Virus record (IMG/VR): IMGVR_UViG_3300033571_018524 | Location: 1-49,343 of that record | Direction: 5' to 3' (one strand) | Length of the DNA: 49,343 nucleotides | From: a virus | Shown: one piece after another, positions 13,244-20,557 of the stretch | Layout: each line of letters opens with the position of its first letter | Numbering within the stretch: position 1 is the stretch's first letter | Program-made: the position numbers and the translations under genes | Notes under the pieces: model-generated | Told to the model about the DNA's origin: nothing | Databases searched by the model: none | The model's input: only the letters and a program-made list of their open reading frames with translations

Positions 13244-13405
13244 TTACTTACCGCCGTTGCCTACGCCTGCGCCATCCTGTGATGACTTGTCTGCTGCTGC
13301 TGGGAATGATCCAGTTGCTGGAGACCATGTACCAGTTTCGTTAATTGAGTTTGTTCCTGCTGGACGTGTCTCATTGAAACCTGTTAAATTCTTTCCGTCT
13401 GACAT
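13244..13405 (-). CDS. Low-complexity small protein
   Basis: 53 residues rich in Gly, Ser, Thr, Asn and Ala, opening MSDGKNLTGFNETRP. AGGAG is seven bases upstream. No Cys or hydrophobic segment; probably disordered or virion-associated. Its codons are GC-richer than nearby genes. Confidence 0.6.
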   Translation of the reverse strand: MSDGKNLTGFNETRPAGTNSINETGTWSPATGSFPAAADKSSQDGAGVGNGGK

Positions 13406-13426
13406 AATATTTCTCCTATAGGTTTA

Positions 13427-13456
13427 TTATTTAGATGGGTCTAGAAGTCCATCCAT
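13427..13456 (-). other. Nine-codon leaderless mini-ORF
   Basis: ATG 13456 lies six bases after TATAAT (13468-13463), and a frame of nine codons (MDGLLDPSK) ends 21 bases before the next start. It fits the leaderless rule of this phage, so it may be a leader peptide for the downstream small genes, but a short 5' UTR is equally possible. Confidence 0.35.
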
Positions 13457-13462
13457 GCTAAC

Positions 13463-13474
13463 ATTATAGCATTT
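13463..13474 (-). promoter_or_regulatory. Extended -10 promoter
   Basis: AAATGCTATAAT on the minus strand. It drives the small-gene run 13405-11242 and the kinase fusion. No -35 is seen. Confidence 0.7.
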
Positions 13475-13492
13475 AATCAACTATAATGAGCG

Positions 13493-13615
13493 TTAGCTAT
13501 TTTTATGTATGTAATAACAGTCTGAACAAAGCTTTACAATTCCTTTTTCAGGCAAGAAAGCTATATTTTTTGCTGCTTTATTACAATCTTTTGTATTACA
13601 AATTTCGTTAGACAT
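13493..13615 (-). CDS. Zinc-binding microprotein
   Basis: 40 residues with C-N-T-K-D-C near the start and C-S-D-C near residue 30, a C-x4-C / C-x2-C zinc pattern resembling the DUF7455-like gene at 1220. Its ATG overlaps the upstream stop. Confidence 0.6.
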   Translation of the reverse strand: MSNEICNTKDCNKAAKNIAFLPEKGIVKLCSDCYYIHKNS

Positions 13616-13758
13616 TATTTAGCATTATTGGCTTTTACGCCTCTGTAGCCCGTCTTCTTTTTATTCATAGATCCTGGAACCCTAAATCCCGAACCTTTAG
13701 GCATGTTAGCTTTTCTGATTTCCAAAGCTTTTGCTATTTTATCGTGGTGCTTTCCCAC
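13615..13758 (-). CDS. Basic small protein
   Basis: 47 residues, 14 of them Lys or Arg, opening MGKHHDKIAKALEIRK. Start GTG overlaps the DUF2061 stop. Gly/Asn-rich basic C-terminus; possibly nucleic-acid binding. Not recognised. Confidence 0.55.
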   Translation of the reverse strand: MGKHHDKIAKALEIRKANMPKGSGFRVPGSMNKKKTGYRGVKANNAK

Positions 13759-13976
13759 TAGTCAACCTTTTTTCCAAATTTTGCCCATGCTCTTTCATGT
13801 AAATAAAACCCTACCATTTCGCATGCGGTATATATAATTGCAAAACTTCCAGCATATTCCCAATGTGCTTCGCCAGTTAAAGTTTTTTCAAAAAAATAAA
13901 CCAGCGTACCCACAAATCCTATGTGTACTGCTGGCCAAGAAAGTGATTTATAAAGACTTCTTTTATTTGATTCCAT
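13758..13976 (-). CDS. DUF2061 membrane protein, second copy
   Basis: 72 residues. SLYKSLSWPAVHIGFVGTLV, a second hydrophobic segment and GFYLHERAWAKFGKK give the same plan as the gene at 11829, but the sequences are far apart. Two members in one phage suggest distinct roles in the membrane. It lies just after the hairpin at 13997. Confidence 0.72.
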   Translation of the reverse strand: MESNKRSLYKSLSWPAVHIGFVGTLVYFFEKTLTGEAHWEYAGSFAIIYTACEMVGFYLHERAWAKFGKKVD

Positions 13977-13996
13977 ATTATTATTCTATCATTTAT

Positions 13997-14032
13997 TTAT
14001 TAAGGGGGCAAGTTTCCTTGCCCCCTTAATAA
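13997..14032. terminator. Strong hairpin, likely terminator
   Basis: Perfect 16-bp inverted repeat (13997-14012 with 14017-14032) around loop TTTC, with a GC-rich core. It lies directly after the stop of the abundant-looking secreted protein gene. No clear T-tract on the minus strand, but the stem is the longest in the window. Confidence 0.8.
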
Positions 14033-14037
14033 TATTA

Positions 14038-15117
14038 TTACTTAACTAAAGTAACTTTAGCCTTTGGATTAGCCTTGTTCCACTTAACTGCAAGAGCATT
14101 AAAAGCTTTCTTTAAAGAAGCCAATGCTGCTGCGTTATCTGCCTTAAGTTTAACAATTTCTGTATCCTTAGCATCTGATGCAAGCTTTGCAGTTACTGCT
14201 TCTGCCTTAAGCTTAGCAATTTCTGCATTAGCAGTTAGAAGTGCTGCATCTGCTGTAGCCTTAGCAGTCTCTGCTGTAGCCTTAGCAGCATTTGCTGCTG
14301 CAAGTTGTGCTGTTAGGGCTGCTACCTGTCCTGAAAGATCAGTAACGGCAATTACCTTAACCGCTGAAGATGATGGAGTACTAAATCCTGTAACTGCTGT
14401 TCCCATATCTGCTGAAGCAGCATATGCAACAATTGTTACTGGACCAGTTGCAGGAGCAACAAACTTAACGTCTGCTACACCAAAATTTGTTAGACCAGAT
14501 CCAGTTGTCACTGTATTTGTGTCTAGGGTTGCGCCATTAGCAATTGCAGAAATTGACTTACCAGAAAGCTTGTTTCCAAATACGTCTACTGCGCCAATGG
14601 TTACTGTTACTGATGTGCCTGCTGGAGCAGAATCAACACCTGTAACTGTAAGAGAATTGATCTTATCTGATGTTCCTTGAACATAATAAGTGGTTGTGGT
14701 TCCACCATTTGTAATGGCTACTGAACCAATTGCTGTCGTTTTAGTATATACATAAAACGTTGCTGTTGTACCTGTTCCAACATTCTGTGTCCAAGTAGCG
14801 GCACCTGAAGATGCAGTTACTGGAGCAGTTGATGTTGCAACTGCTGAAACTACTAATGCATTTGTAGCCACAACTGAAACTGCTGTTCCTGTGTCTACTG
14901 TTACAACAAACTCAGCTACATCTGCTGTATCAACAGAGTTATCTGATGGTACTGGCAAAGTAATAGGTGATGTCGCTGCTGTGCCAAGAGTAGTTGTGCT
15001 ACCCGCCTTCTTTACAGAAGTTACTGACATAGGTGCAGCACTTGCAGATGTTGCAACAAGAGTGCTCATAGTCATGGCTGCAACCAGGCCTAGAGCGATT
15101 TTCTTAAATGACTTCAT
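14038..15117 (-). CDS. Secreted Ig-like/coiled-coil surface protein
   Basis: 359 residues. A signal peptide (MKSFKKIALGLVAAMTM, cleavage after SASA near 27) is followed by Thr/Val/Ala-rich beta domains, one of which (PAGTSVTVTIGAVDVFGNKL) resembles bacterial Ig-like repeats. Residues 262-330 are an Ala/Lys coiled coil, and the tail is basic. Codons are GC-richer and more uniform than the surroundings. It looks like an actinobacterial surface or S-layer-type protein taken from a host; a virion decoration protein would not need a signal peptide. It is followed by a strong terminator hairpin, suggesting high expression. Confidence 0.7.
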   Translation of the reverse strand: MKSFKKIALGLVAAMTMSTLVATSASAAPMSVTSVKKAGSTTTLGTAATSPITLPVPSDNSVDTADVAEFVVTVDTGTAVSVVATNALVVSAVATSTAPVTASSGAATWTQNVGTGTTATFYVYTKTTAIGSVAITNGGTTTTYYVQGTSDKINSLTVTGVDSAPAGTSVTVTIGAVDVFGNKLSGKSISAIANGATLDTNTVTTGSGLTNFGVADVKFVAPATGPVTIVAYAASADMGTAVTGFSTPSSSAVKVIAVTDLSGQVAALTAQLAAANAAKATAETAKATADAALLTANAEIAKLKAEAVTAKLASDAKDTEIVKLKADNAAALASLKKAFNALAVKWNKANPKAKVTLVK

Positions 15118-15136
15118 TTAATTTATTTCTCCTTAT

Positions 15137-15391
15137 TTATTCTGACTCTTGTGAATCAGAAATCTCTTTGTATATATTTCTCCATTGTGATGGACTATGA
15201 TTGTCCTCCACACGTTCTTTCATTTCTTTCCCATCATACATTCGCACAACATGTATGCAAAATGCATCTAAATCACCAGACTCATATTCTTCGTCTGTCA
15301 TGGGCAGTCCGTCATGTGTGTAACATACGGGAGGTCCACACCAGCCCTTATCTATCCCGTACTTCATCCATTTATCAAAACTCATAGCCAT
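15137..15391 (-). CDS. Conserved phage-type hypothetical protein
   Basis: 84 residues. KGWCGPPVCYTHDGLPMT is a motif I recall from many actinophage small proteins of unknown function. Two close Cys and a His suggest a metal site. AAGGAG lies eight bases before ATG 15391. It overlaps the thioredoxin stop. Confidence 0.7.
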   Translation of the reverse strand: MAMSFDKWMKYGIDKGWCGPPVCYTHDGLPMTDEEYESGDLDAFCIHVVRMYDGKEMKERVEDNHSPSQWRNIYKEISDSQESE

Positions 15392-15684
15392 TCGGAAAAC
15401 TCCTTAAGCAATTTATGCTTTGGCATGGCTCCGACAATTCTATGAACTGGTCGACCATTATCAAATAATACCATAGTTGGAATTGTTTGTACAGAGTATT
15501 CAGCAGATTTTACTAGATTCTCATCAACATTTAATTTACCAACCAGTAGGTTTGTTTCATTTGATATTTCGTCGAGTATTGGGGAAAGCTTTTTACATGG
15601 CCCACACCATTCAGCCCAAAAATCGACCAAAATAATACTGTTGTTTTTTAAAGTTTCATCAAAATTATTATCTGTCAGTATCAT
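15382..15684 (-). CDS. trxA: Thioredoxin
   Basis: 100 residues from ATG 15684 (ATGA overlap with the upstream stop). The active site WCGPC is at residues 26-30 (Cys27, Cys30), and the cis-Pro loop is QTIPTMVLF. Full length for a thioredoxin. It could serve host ribonucleotide reductase, the phage AhpC, or a polymerase as in T7; the last is unlikely here because the polymerase is of PolIII type. Confidence 0.93.
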   Translation of the reverse strand: MILTDNNFDETLKNNSIILVDFWAEWCGPCKKLSPILDEISNETNLLVGKLNVDENLVKSAEYSVQTIPTMVLFDNGRPVHRIVGAMPKHKLLKEFSEWL

Positions 15685-16175
15685 GCTGCCACAGCCTTTA
15701 ATACATGCGTTGGCCAATAATATAAGCACCTGTCACAACAAGGTTTATTATATGGGTCATTAACCGCAGAAGCAAATTCAGCATAATAAATTGGATCTTT
15801 ACGATATAGATTTGCTTTATGTGTAGCATTAACACGCTTAATGGTTGTAGGATTAATAGCCCATAAAGGAGTATCATCTCCCCAACTTAAAGATGCACGA
15901 GAACGAGAAAGTTTATCTAAATTTGCTCTATTCTTGTCTGTTTTAATTCCACGCATTTCTGCCAATACTACGGCAGTCATAGCATACCTATAAAGTTCTG
16001 CTTCGGCACCTTCCCACATCAAAACTGCTGGATGGTTACGCCAAGCTTTTGATTTAGAATTACCTGTCAATATATTAAGTATTTGATAGCATTCTAATAT
16101 TTGTTTGTTAAGACGCTTATTGTCTAATGCGTCTAAACTATTACGTTTAGCTGGGTACGGTAAAAAAGTTTGCAT
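15681..16175 (-). CDS. Pyrimidine-dimer glycosylase-like protein (MSMEG_6728/DenV family)
   Basis: 164 residues. MQTFLPYPAKRNSLDALDNKRLNKQ... followed by AWRNHPAVLMWEGAE matches the family of actinobacterial proteins related to T4 endonuclease V (pyr_excise). In T4 DenV the catalytic residue is Thr2 after Met removal; here residue 2 is Gln, so catalysis may differ. C-terminal Cys pairs (CCDRCLYYW) could bind zinc. A UV-repair role suits a surface-water phage. Motif-based call. Confidence 0.7.
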   Translation of the reverse strand: MQTFLPYPAKRNSLDALDNKRLNKQILECYQILNILTGNSKSKAWRNHPAVLMWEGAEAELYRYAMTAVVLAEMRGIKTDKNRANLDKLSRSRASLSWGDDTPLWAINPTTIKRVNATHKANLYRKDPIYYAEFASAVNDPYNKPCCDRCLYYWPTHVLKAVAA

Positions 16176-16187
16176 AGATGTATTCTA

Positions 16188-16415
16188 CTAAACTTGTTCA
16201 GGATCGTCAATAGATTTTAATTTTTCTGCTTCAGAATTAAATCTATTCATGAATTCTTGAATAATCCAAAAAGTAGTTTCTCCTGCATTTTTAGAAAGTG
16301 CTTGAGATTTCTCTTCAGTTTGTTCATCAACTGGCAAAGCATTCCACCATTTTTGATAAAGAATAGCTCCAATATCAGAAATAATGCCTTCTAGTACAGT
16401 CATTCTATTATCCAT
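16188..16415 (-). CDS. Hypothetical helical protein
   Basis: 75 residues, helical and acidic, no Cys. GGAG precedes ATG 16415, which overlaps the subtilase stop, so it is the second gene of that leaderless transcript. Not recognised. Confidence 0.65.
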   Translation of the reverse strand: MDNRMTVLEGIISDIGAILYQKWWNALPVDEQTEEKSQALSKNAGETTFWIIQEFMNRFNSEAEKLKSIDDPEQV

Positions 16416-17355
16416 TTATTGCTCCATTTACATTAATCATGTTACCTGATGGAACACGAGCACTTTTTACTTGTGTAGATTTGTTTTTAATTAAAGTATA
16501 TAGATCTGACACGCTAAGTCCTGGCTTACTATCGGAAATTGTTGCCCATTGAGCAGCAGCAACTATTGTCGCATATGATGTTCCAGAGCCCACGGAAGGG
16601 ATATTTCCTGGATTTACCAAAGGAACCGCATGCCCTTGTGCATAAAAATCAACAAGTGTTGGATTATTTATGTCTGCATTACTTGTTATAAATATTGTAT
16701 TAAGTTTATCGACAGAGCCAACGGAAACAGAATTTGGAATACATGCTGGCCAATCTATTCTTTGATAATCAGAATTATTACCAGTGGGGAAGAAAGAAAC
16801 AACTCCTGATTGCCACAACTGATCAATCAAAATATTTGTTGTATTTCGCTTTGTGCAGTAATCCGTCTTTGGTGCACCCAAGGAAGAGTGGTCTCCTTGT
16901 GACATTGAAATCATTTTAATATTATATAAATCTTTATTTTGATAAACCCATGTTAATGCTTTGTCTACTGCATTATATGTTAAAGGTTTACGCAACCCCG
17001 TAGGTCCGCTAGGAACTATTCTAATAAACACAATATTATATGTTTTATTATTGGCTACAAATAAAGATGAAATTTGTGTGCCGTGCTCAAAACCATTTGA
17101 TTTAATAAACTTGGGATCCATTACAGATGATCCAGGTCCTTCTTGGAAAGATTTTCCATTTGGACAAGAAAGATATTCCAAAATACATACCTCATATGCA
17201 ATTCTATCTTTAAATATAGGAAGAGATGTATCTAGGGCAGTATCTAAAATAGCTACCGTAGGGACAGATGATTTATTTTTTAATGCAGCATTTGCTACGG
17301 TTGATGGTACAAGTAGTGTTAGGGCTATCAAGAGCCCTGTTATTTTTTTATTCAT
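16408..17355 (-). CDS. Secreted subtilisin-like serine protease
   Basis: 315 residues, S8 family. Signal peptide with likely cleavage after ANA (residue 23). Catalytic triad Asp38 (VAILDTAL), His91 (FEHGTQ), Ser260 (GSGTSYAT), with oxyanion Asn193 (PTGNNS). There is no propeptide domain of normal size, since Asp38 follows soon after the signal. It would act outside the membrane, on host surface proteins or phage proteins. The start is six bases after a consensus promoter, so it is leaderless. Confidence 0.88.
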   Translation of the reverse strand: MNKKITGLLIALTLLVPSTVANAALKNKSSVPTVAILDTALDTSLPIFKDRIAYEVCILEYLSCPNGKSFQEGPGSSVMDPKFIKSNGFEHGTQISSLFVANNKTYNIVFIRIVPSGPTGLRKPLTYNAVDKALTWVYQNKDLYNIKMISMSQGDHSSLGAPKTDYCTKRNTTNILIDQLWQSGVVSFFPTGNNSDYQRIDWPACIPNSVSVGSVDKLNTIFITSNADINNPTLVDFYAQGHAVPLVNPGNIPSVGSGTSYATIVAAAQWATISDSKPGLSVSDLYTLIKNKSTQVKSARVPSGNMINVNGAING

Positions 17356-17361
17356 ACTGAA

Positions 17362-17390
17362 ATTATACTAATTTGTATAAAGTCTGTCAA
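17362..17390 (-). promoter_or_regulatory. Consensus promoter TTGACA-17-TATAAT, leaderless
   Basis: TTGACA (17390-17385), 17 bp, TATAAT (17367-17362), six bases before ATG 17355. It has the same structure as the promoter at 7512. The -35 overlaps the stop of the upstream 56-residue gene. Confidence 0.9.
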
Positions 17391-17557
17391 GAGTTATTGT
17401 CTAATTTTTTTTGATACCATTTGCCAGCGTCTAGCTCTGGCTTATTTATGCTTAAAGAATCAAACAGTGATTCATAGTATGTTTGTATTAAATCTAATTG
17501 AAATTCTAGTCTAAGGACCTGCATTTCAAGTAATCTAAGTCTTTCTGACTTTCTCAT
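17387..17557 (-). CDS. Coiled-coil microprotein
   Basis: 56 residues; MRKSERLRLLEMQVLRLEFQ continues as a Leu-spaced amphipathic helix, then a short tail. It may dimerise. The start overlaps the stop of the upstream zinc gene (ATGA). Not recognised. Confidence 0.6.
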   Translation of the reverse strand: MRKSERLRLLEMQVLRLEFQLDLIQTYYESLFDSLSINKPELDAGKWYQKKLDNNS

Positions 17558-17751
17558 ATTGTTCCTTTATCTTCGGGGGTGGGAGCAGTAGCAAGGCTTC
17601 CACAATTAATACATTCCATATCTAAAAAGTATTGTGCTATTTCGTAATCCCAAAAAGCAACTTTTACATTCCAGATAAAACATCCGCATGGACAAACATG
17701 TGTTGGAGTTCCTCTAAGATCCATTGCTAGACCCTTACCAGACTGCTTCAT
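17554..17751 (-). CDS. Zinc-ribbon protein
   Basis: 65 residues from ATG 17751, chosen because it lies exactly six bases after TATAAT (17763-17758). C-P-C-G-C near residue 21 and C-I-N-C-G near residue 47 form a four-Cys ribbon around an aromatic core. Unknown function. Confidence 0.7.
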   Translation of the reverse strand: MKQSGKGLAMDLRGTPTHVCPCGCFIWNVKVAFWDYEIAQYFLDMECINCGSLATAPTPEDKGTI

Positions 17752-17757
17752 AGTTCT

Positions 17758-17763
17758 ATTATA
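17758..17763 (-). promoter_or_regulatory. -10 box, leaderless
   Basis: TATAAT on the minus strand, six bases before ATG 17751, at the very end of the Ntn-hydrolase gene. No clear -35. Confidence 0.6.
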
Positions 17764-17765
17764 CT

Positions 17766-18323
17766 TCAAACCTGAATATATGTAAAGGGAGATCTTACTG
17801 CCATATTAAATTCAGCAGCAGCCTCTAGAGCAGTTTTTAAACGCATTCTAGGATTCTTTTGATTTTTTGTTGCATAAAGAGCACCTAAAGCTATATGTCC
17901 ACCGCTTCCTTCTGCCATATAATTTACAATATTCTCTCCAATATGAAAATCTTCATCTACTGTAAAGATTCTTCCCTCAACACCAACTATAAAGATTCCA
18001 CCTTCATCTTCAGCGCCAGCTTGTGATACGCTACCAAATCCATTTACTCTAAATGCATCTTTAACAGAATCAATAAATTTGGTTCTCATAAACTTATCAA
18101 GTCCTGAATTTGTTTTTGTTGGAGTATATTTTGGTGGAGTCCAATTGTACTGAAGAATTTGTCCCATACGAAACGAATCTGTAAAAGCAATTCCGTATTG
18201 ACCTACTTTAAAACACTTTGGCTCTTTTCGTGAAAGTATCCATCCAGATTTTTCATCTGATGCGGCATGATCGGAACCCATATAAACAGTTCCATTTTGG
18301 GCAATAGCTACTATGCAAGTCAT
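17766..18323 (-). CDS. Proteasome/HslV-like Ntn hydrolase
   Basis: 185 residues. MTCIVAIAQNGTVYMGSD fits the N-terminal strand pair of the proteasome-beta/HslV fold. Removal of Met1 exposes Thr2 as nucleophile; Asp18 is the canonical Asp17 of the mature enzyme, and a Lys (33 or 36) supplies the base. GSGGHIALGALYAT is the typical later helix. It may be a self-assembling protease; no ATPase partner is visible. The start is six bases after TATACT, so it is leaderless. Confidence 0.82.
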   Translation of the reverse strand: MTCIVAIAQNGTVYMGSDHAASDEKSGWILSRKEPKCFKVGQYGIAFTDSFRMGQILQYNWTPPKYTPTKTNSGLDKFMRTKFIDSVKDAFRVNGFGSVSQAGAEDEGGIFIVGVEGRIFTVDEDFHIGENIVNYMAEGSGGHIALGALYATKNQKNPRMRLKTALEAAAEFNMAVRSPFTYIQV

Positions 18324-18329
18324 AGTAAC

Positions 18330-18335
18330 AGTATA
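18330..18335 (-). promoter_or_regulatory. -10 box TATACT, leaderless
   Basis: TATACT on the minus strand, six bases before ATG 18323. It lies at the stop of the upstream coiled-coil gene. Confidence 0.55.
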
Positions 18336-18668
18336 CTATTTTTTAAATTCAGGGTCTAGTTCTTCGTGCTGCTCTATATGAGCTATTTGGACCAGGGTTT
18401 TTTCAAGCTCACCTTTAACCTCAATTAATTCCTGAAGGGCAACATAATATTTTTCTTTCCATTCAGTTAATTCTTTCTCAAGCTTATATAAGGAAATTCT
18501 AAGATCTTTAATTTCTAATTTTAAATTATCTTGCTGACGCTCCTCTTGGCGTACTTTTTCCTTTTTTTGATCTCGTCTGCCAGCTATAATTGCTGTAATT
18601 AAACCTGAAAAACTAGCAGCGAGTATAGCAGTAACTAAAGCTGGATAATTAATATGAAAAGATACCAT
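18336..18668 (-). CDS. Membrane-anchored coiled-coil protein
   Basis: 110 residues: one N-terminal membrane helix (about residues 9-28), then a charged coiled coil with Leu/Ile heptads from about 40 to 100. A TATAAT lies ten bases before the ATG, leaving almost no leader. It could be a holin-like or membrane-remodelling protein; no specific family recognised. Confidence 0.65.
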   Translation of the reverse strand: MVSFHINYPALVTAILAASFSGLITAIIAGRRDQKKEKVRQEERQQDNLKLEIKDLRISLYKLEKELTEWKEKYYVALQELIEVKGELEKTLVQIAHIEQHEELDPEFKK

Positions 18669-18698
18669 GGTGTATATAATTATACAGCAAAATCAATA

Positions 18699-18935
18699 TT
18701 AAATTAATAATTCAGAAGCCAGGATATCGTTCCCTACGTATCTCTTTTTTGAGATAAAATCTTTTACAAAATCAGAGCCATTTTGTCTTCCTGCCAAAAT
18801 AATAACCCAGCGTGGCTCAAATCTTGAGTTAATACAAGTTTCGCACATAAATAAATTTATTTCAAAAAGAACAGACCTTTTTAAGTTTAATTTATTTTTT
18901 GTTTTATTGCATGAATAGCAAAGTATTTTTTCCAT
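18699..18935 (-). CDS. Zinc-motif protein
   Basis: 78 residues. C-Y-S-C-N-K-T-K at the start and C-E-T-C near residue 31 form a zinc ribbon; the tail RWVIILAGRQNGSDFV is not recognised, though I recall similar sequences in uncultured aquatic phages. TAATG overlap with the upstream gene. Confidence 0.65.
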   Translation of the reverse strand: MEKILCYSCNKTKNKLNLKRSVLFEINLFMCETCINSRFEPRWVIILAGRQNGSDFVKDFISKKRYVGNDILASELLI

Positions 18936-19075
18936 TATTCCTCTTCTATGAATGTTAGATCATCATTTTCAATATCTTCATATTGAATTTTACCATTTTT
19001 AATATATTTGACTTTAGACATATAGACGCCTATAGACATTGCTTCTCCGTATATATTTTCAGAATGGATTAACAC
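18935..19075 (-). CDS. Small acidic protein
   Basis: 46 residues from GTG 19075, opening MLIHSENIYGEAMSIGVY, beta-like with an acidic tail. It starts one base after the upstream stop, with AAAGGA ahead, and overlaps the next gene. Not recognised. Confidence 0.55.
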   Translation of the reverse strand: MLIHSENIYGEAMSIGVYMSKVKYIKNGKIQYEDIENDDLTFIEEE

Positions 19076-19076
19076 T

Positions 19077-19400
19077 TTAACCGATTCCTTTTGCACTTGG
19101 TACCCCCTCAAGTTCGCATCTTACACCGTAGGACTCAATCATCTTTTTTGCTCTCATAACATAATCTATAACTTGTTCTTTTTTACTTCCTGTAAACTGT
19201 ATAAAGTTATCTTCGTATAATCTTAAAGCTAAGAATTCTGGATATTTAACAACATCCATTTCTAAAAGAAGTGGCTTATTCATTTCTCTAAGCCTTTTTT
19301 TCATCTCTGCATTGTAAAACACTGGCTTGTTAGGTTCACCAGTCCACTGATTAATCCCGTATTTAAAATGTTCTTTAGGATCTTTAGGATTAATTAGCAT
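19077..19400 (-). CDS. Hypothetical protein
   Basis: 107 residues, soluble, with an N-terminal region DPKEHFKYGINQWTGEPNKP and an alpha/beta body. No motif recognised. It overlaps the WhiB stop by 11 bases and is in the same operon. Confidence 0.65.
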   Translation of the reverse strand: MLINPKDPKEHFKYGINQWTGEPNKPVFYNAEMKKRLREMNKPLLLEMDVVKYPEFLALRLYEDNFIQFTGSKKEQVIDYVMRAKKMIESYGVRCELEGVPSAKGIG

Positions 19401-19701
19401 GTTTATTTTTTAATCTTTTCCATGTATTTTTATCTTTATGTAAATTTTTTAATTTATCATTGGAGCCAGCGGATAAATAAATTCCACCCCATACTCCGTA
19501 TTCGTTATTTGCTTTACCATATTCATGACAAATATTAATAACTGGACAAGATAAACACATCTCGTCTATATTTTTTGCAATATTGATATCATTTTCGTAT
19601 TTATCAAAAAATAAATTTGTATCTAGTCCAGCACAGATTGCTAGATGATACCATTCAAAATCTTTTTTATCTACACCAAAATTATCTAAAATACTTGACA
19701 T
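19390..19701 (-). CDS. whiB: WhiB-family transcription factor
   Basis: 103 residues. Four Cys for the 4Fe-4S cluster: Cys23, then Cys49-x2-Cys52-x5-Cys58, followed by GVWGGIYL (residues 69-76), the WhiB turn. The basic C-terminus (KNTWKRLKNKHAN) is the DNA-contacting part. WhiB proteins are found only in Actinobacteria and their phages and bind the primary sigma factor. It lies in the same operon as the gene at 19682. It may redirect host or phage transcription and respond to redox or NO. Confidence 0.9.
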   Translation of the reverse strand: MSSILDNFGVDKKDFEWYHLAICAGLDTNLFFDKYENDINIAKNIDEMCLSCPVINICHEYGKANNEYGVWGGIYLSAGSNDKLKNLHKDKNTWKRLKNKHAN

Positions 19702-19915
19702 ACTTTAAAGGCAATACCCATATACCATTAGAATCAACAGACACTCTATCTGCTATTCCCCAGGAATTATTTCTAAACATTCCCTTTAAGTCTGTAAATC
19801 CTGAATGATTTTTTTTCCATATGATTAAATCATAATTATCCCAGTATGTATCTAGGCTTTTCTTTTTGGCTCGATTAATAAATATTTCTGCGCCAAGTTC
19901 AGTTAAATGTAACAT
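19682..19915 (-). CDS. Hypothetical protein upstream of whiB
   Basis: 77 residues. Aromatic and beta-like (GFTDLKGMFRNNSWGIADRV, then GIWVLPLKYVKYF). Not recognised. AAGGG precedes ATG 19915, and a consensus promoter lies 36 bp further upstream, so here a true leader exists. It overlaps whiB by 20 bases. Confidence 0.7.
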   Translation of the reverse strand: MLHLTELGAEIFINRAKKKSLDTYWDNYDLIIWKKNHSGFTDLKGMFRNNSWGIADRVSVDSNGIWVLPLKYVKYFR

Positions 19916-19950
19916 TTTCCCTTATCGATAAATGTAGCATCCCACGTATA

Positions 19951-19980
19951 ATTATACAGTAGTTAAATAGACTTTGTCAA
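19951..19980 (-). promoter_or_regulatory. Promoter of the whiB operon
   Basis: TTGACA (19980-19975), 18 bp, TATAAT (19956-19951). A leader of about 30 bases follows with AAGGG before ATG 19915. Confidence 0.85.
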
Positions 19981-19982
19981 CA

Positions 19983-20555
19983 CTATTTACCGCAAGTTGG
20001 ACAAACTTTTGCCTTTTTAGCTGATTTTGCTGGAGTTTCAGTTTTTTCTGCAACCTTACCAAATTTAGGGCGTCCGAATCCAACAATAGAAATTTGTTCT
20101 CCTGCTTTGTTTTTCTTAAAAGCACGAAGTTTTTTAGAAACTTGTCCGCCATTTCGCTGGCTTCCCTTTTTATCTGGGCTAGTATTTCCTTCAATGCACC
20201 AAACAGTTCCGTCTTCATTGTCTGCAATAACAATACCTACGTGTGAAATTCTATCCACCCCATCTGATGGAAAATCAAAATAAGCAATATCTCCTGGTTC
20301 TGGATCTGCTACATCTCCATCAATCCAGGCTCCAGCTTTTTTAAATGCTGCTGCTCCTCCTGGAGTGTAAACGGTATTTGGAACTTTTACTCCTGCTTCA
20401 TTTGCACACCACATAACAAATGATCCACACCATGGCTGAAAATTGGCTTTAGTAAATGCACCATATTTTGTTTCGTTATCTTTAGGACCTTCAATAGTTC
20501 CTAATTCACCTTTAGCAACTTCAATAAGTCTTGCTGCTGTACCTTGTTCTGCCAT
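19983..20555 (-). CDS. CHAP-domain endolysin
   Basis: 190 residues from ATG 20555, with AAGGAG five bases upstream. The CHAP fold shows Cys43 (PWCGSFVMW), His105 (ISHVGIV) and Glu122/Asn124 (CIEGNT). A basic linker ends in a small C-P-T-C-G-K motif, only half a zinc ribbon. CHAP enzymes cleave peptidoglycan peptides. It comes last in a run with two holin-like genes and a lipoprotein gene, a lysis cassette layout. Confidence 0.88.
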   Translation of the reverse strand: MAEQGTAARLIEVAKGELGTIEGPKDNETKYGAFTKANFQPWCGSFVMWCANEAGVKVPNTVYTPGGAAAFKKAGAWIDGDVADPEPGDIAYFDFPSDGVDRISHVGIVIADNEDGTVWCIEGNTSPDKKGSQRNGGQVSKKLRAFKKNKAGEQISIVGFGRPKFGKVAEKTETPAKSAKKAKVCPTCGK

Positions 20556-20557
20556 GA

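Noticed and set aside
13194-13421. Plus-strand frame of 75 codons
   Set aside because: Antisense to two well-packed small leftward genes with overlapping start and stop codons and a good ribosome site.
14075-14680. Long open frame on the plus strand, Ala/Ser/Val-rich
   Set aside because: It is the complement of the secreted Ig-like protein gene, whose repetitive Ala/Thr codons keep the other strand open; no ribosome site or signal of its own.
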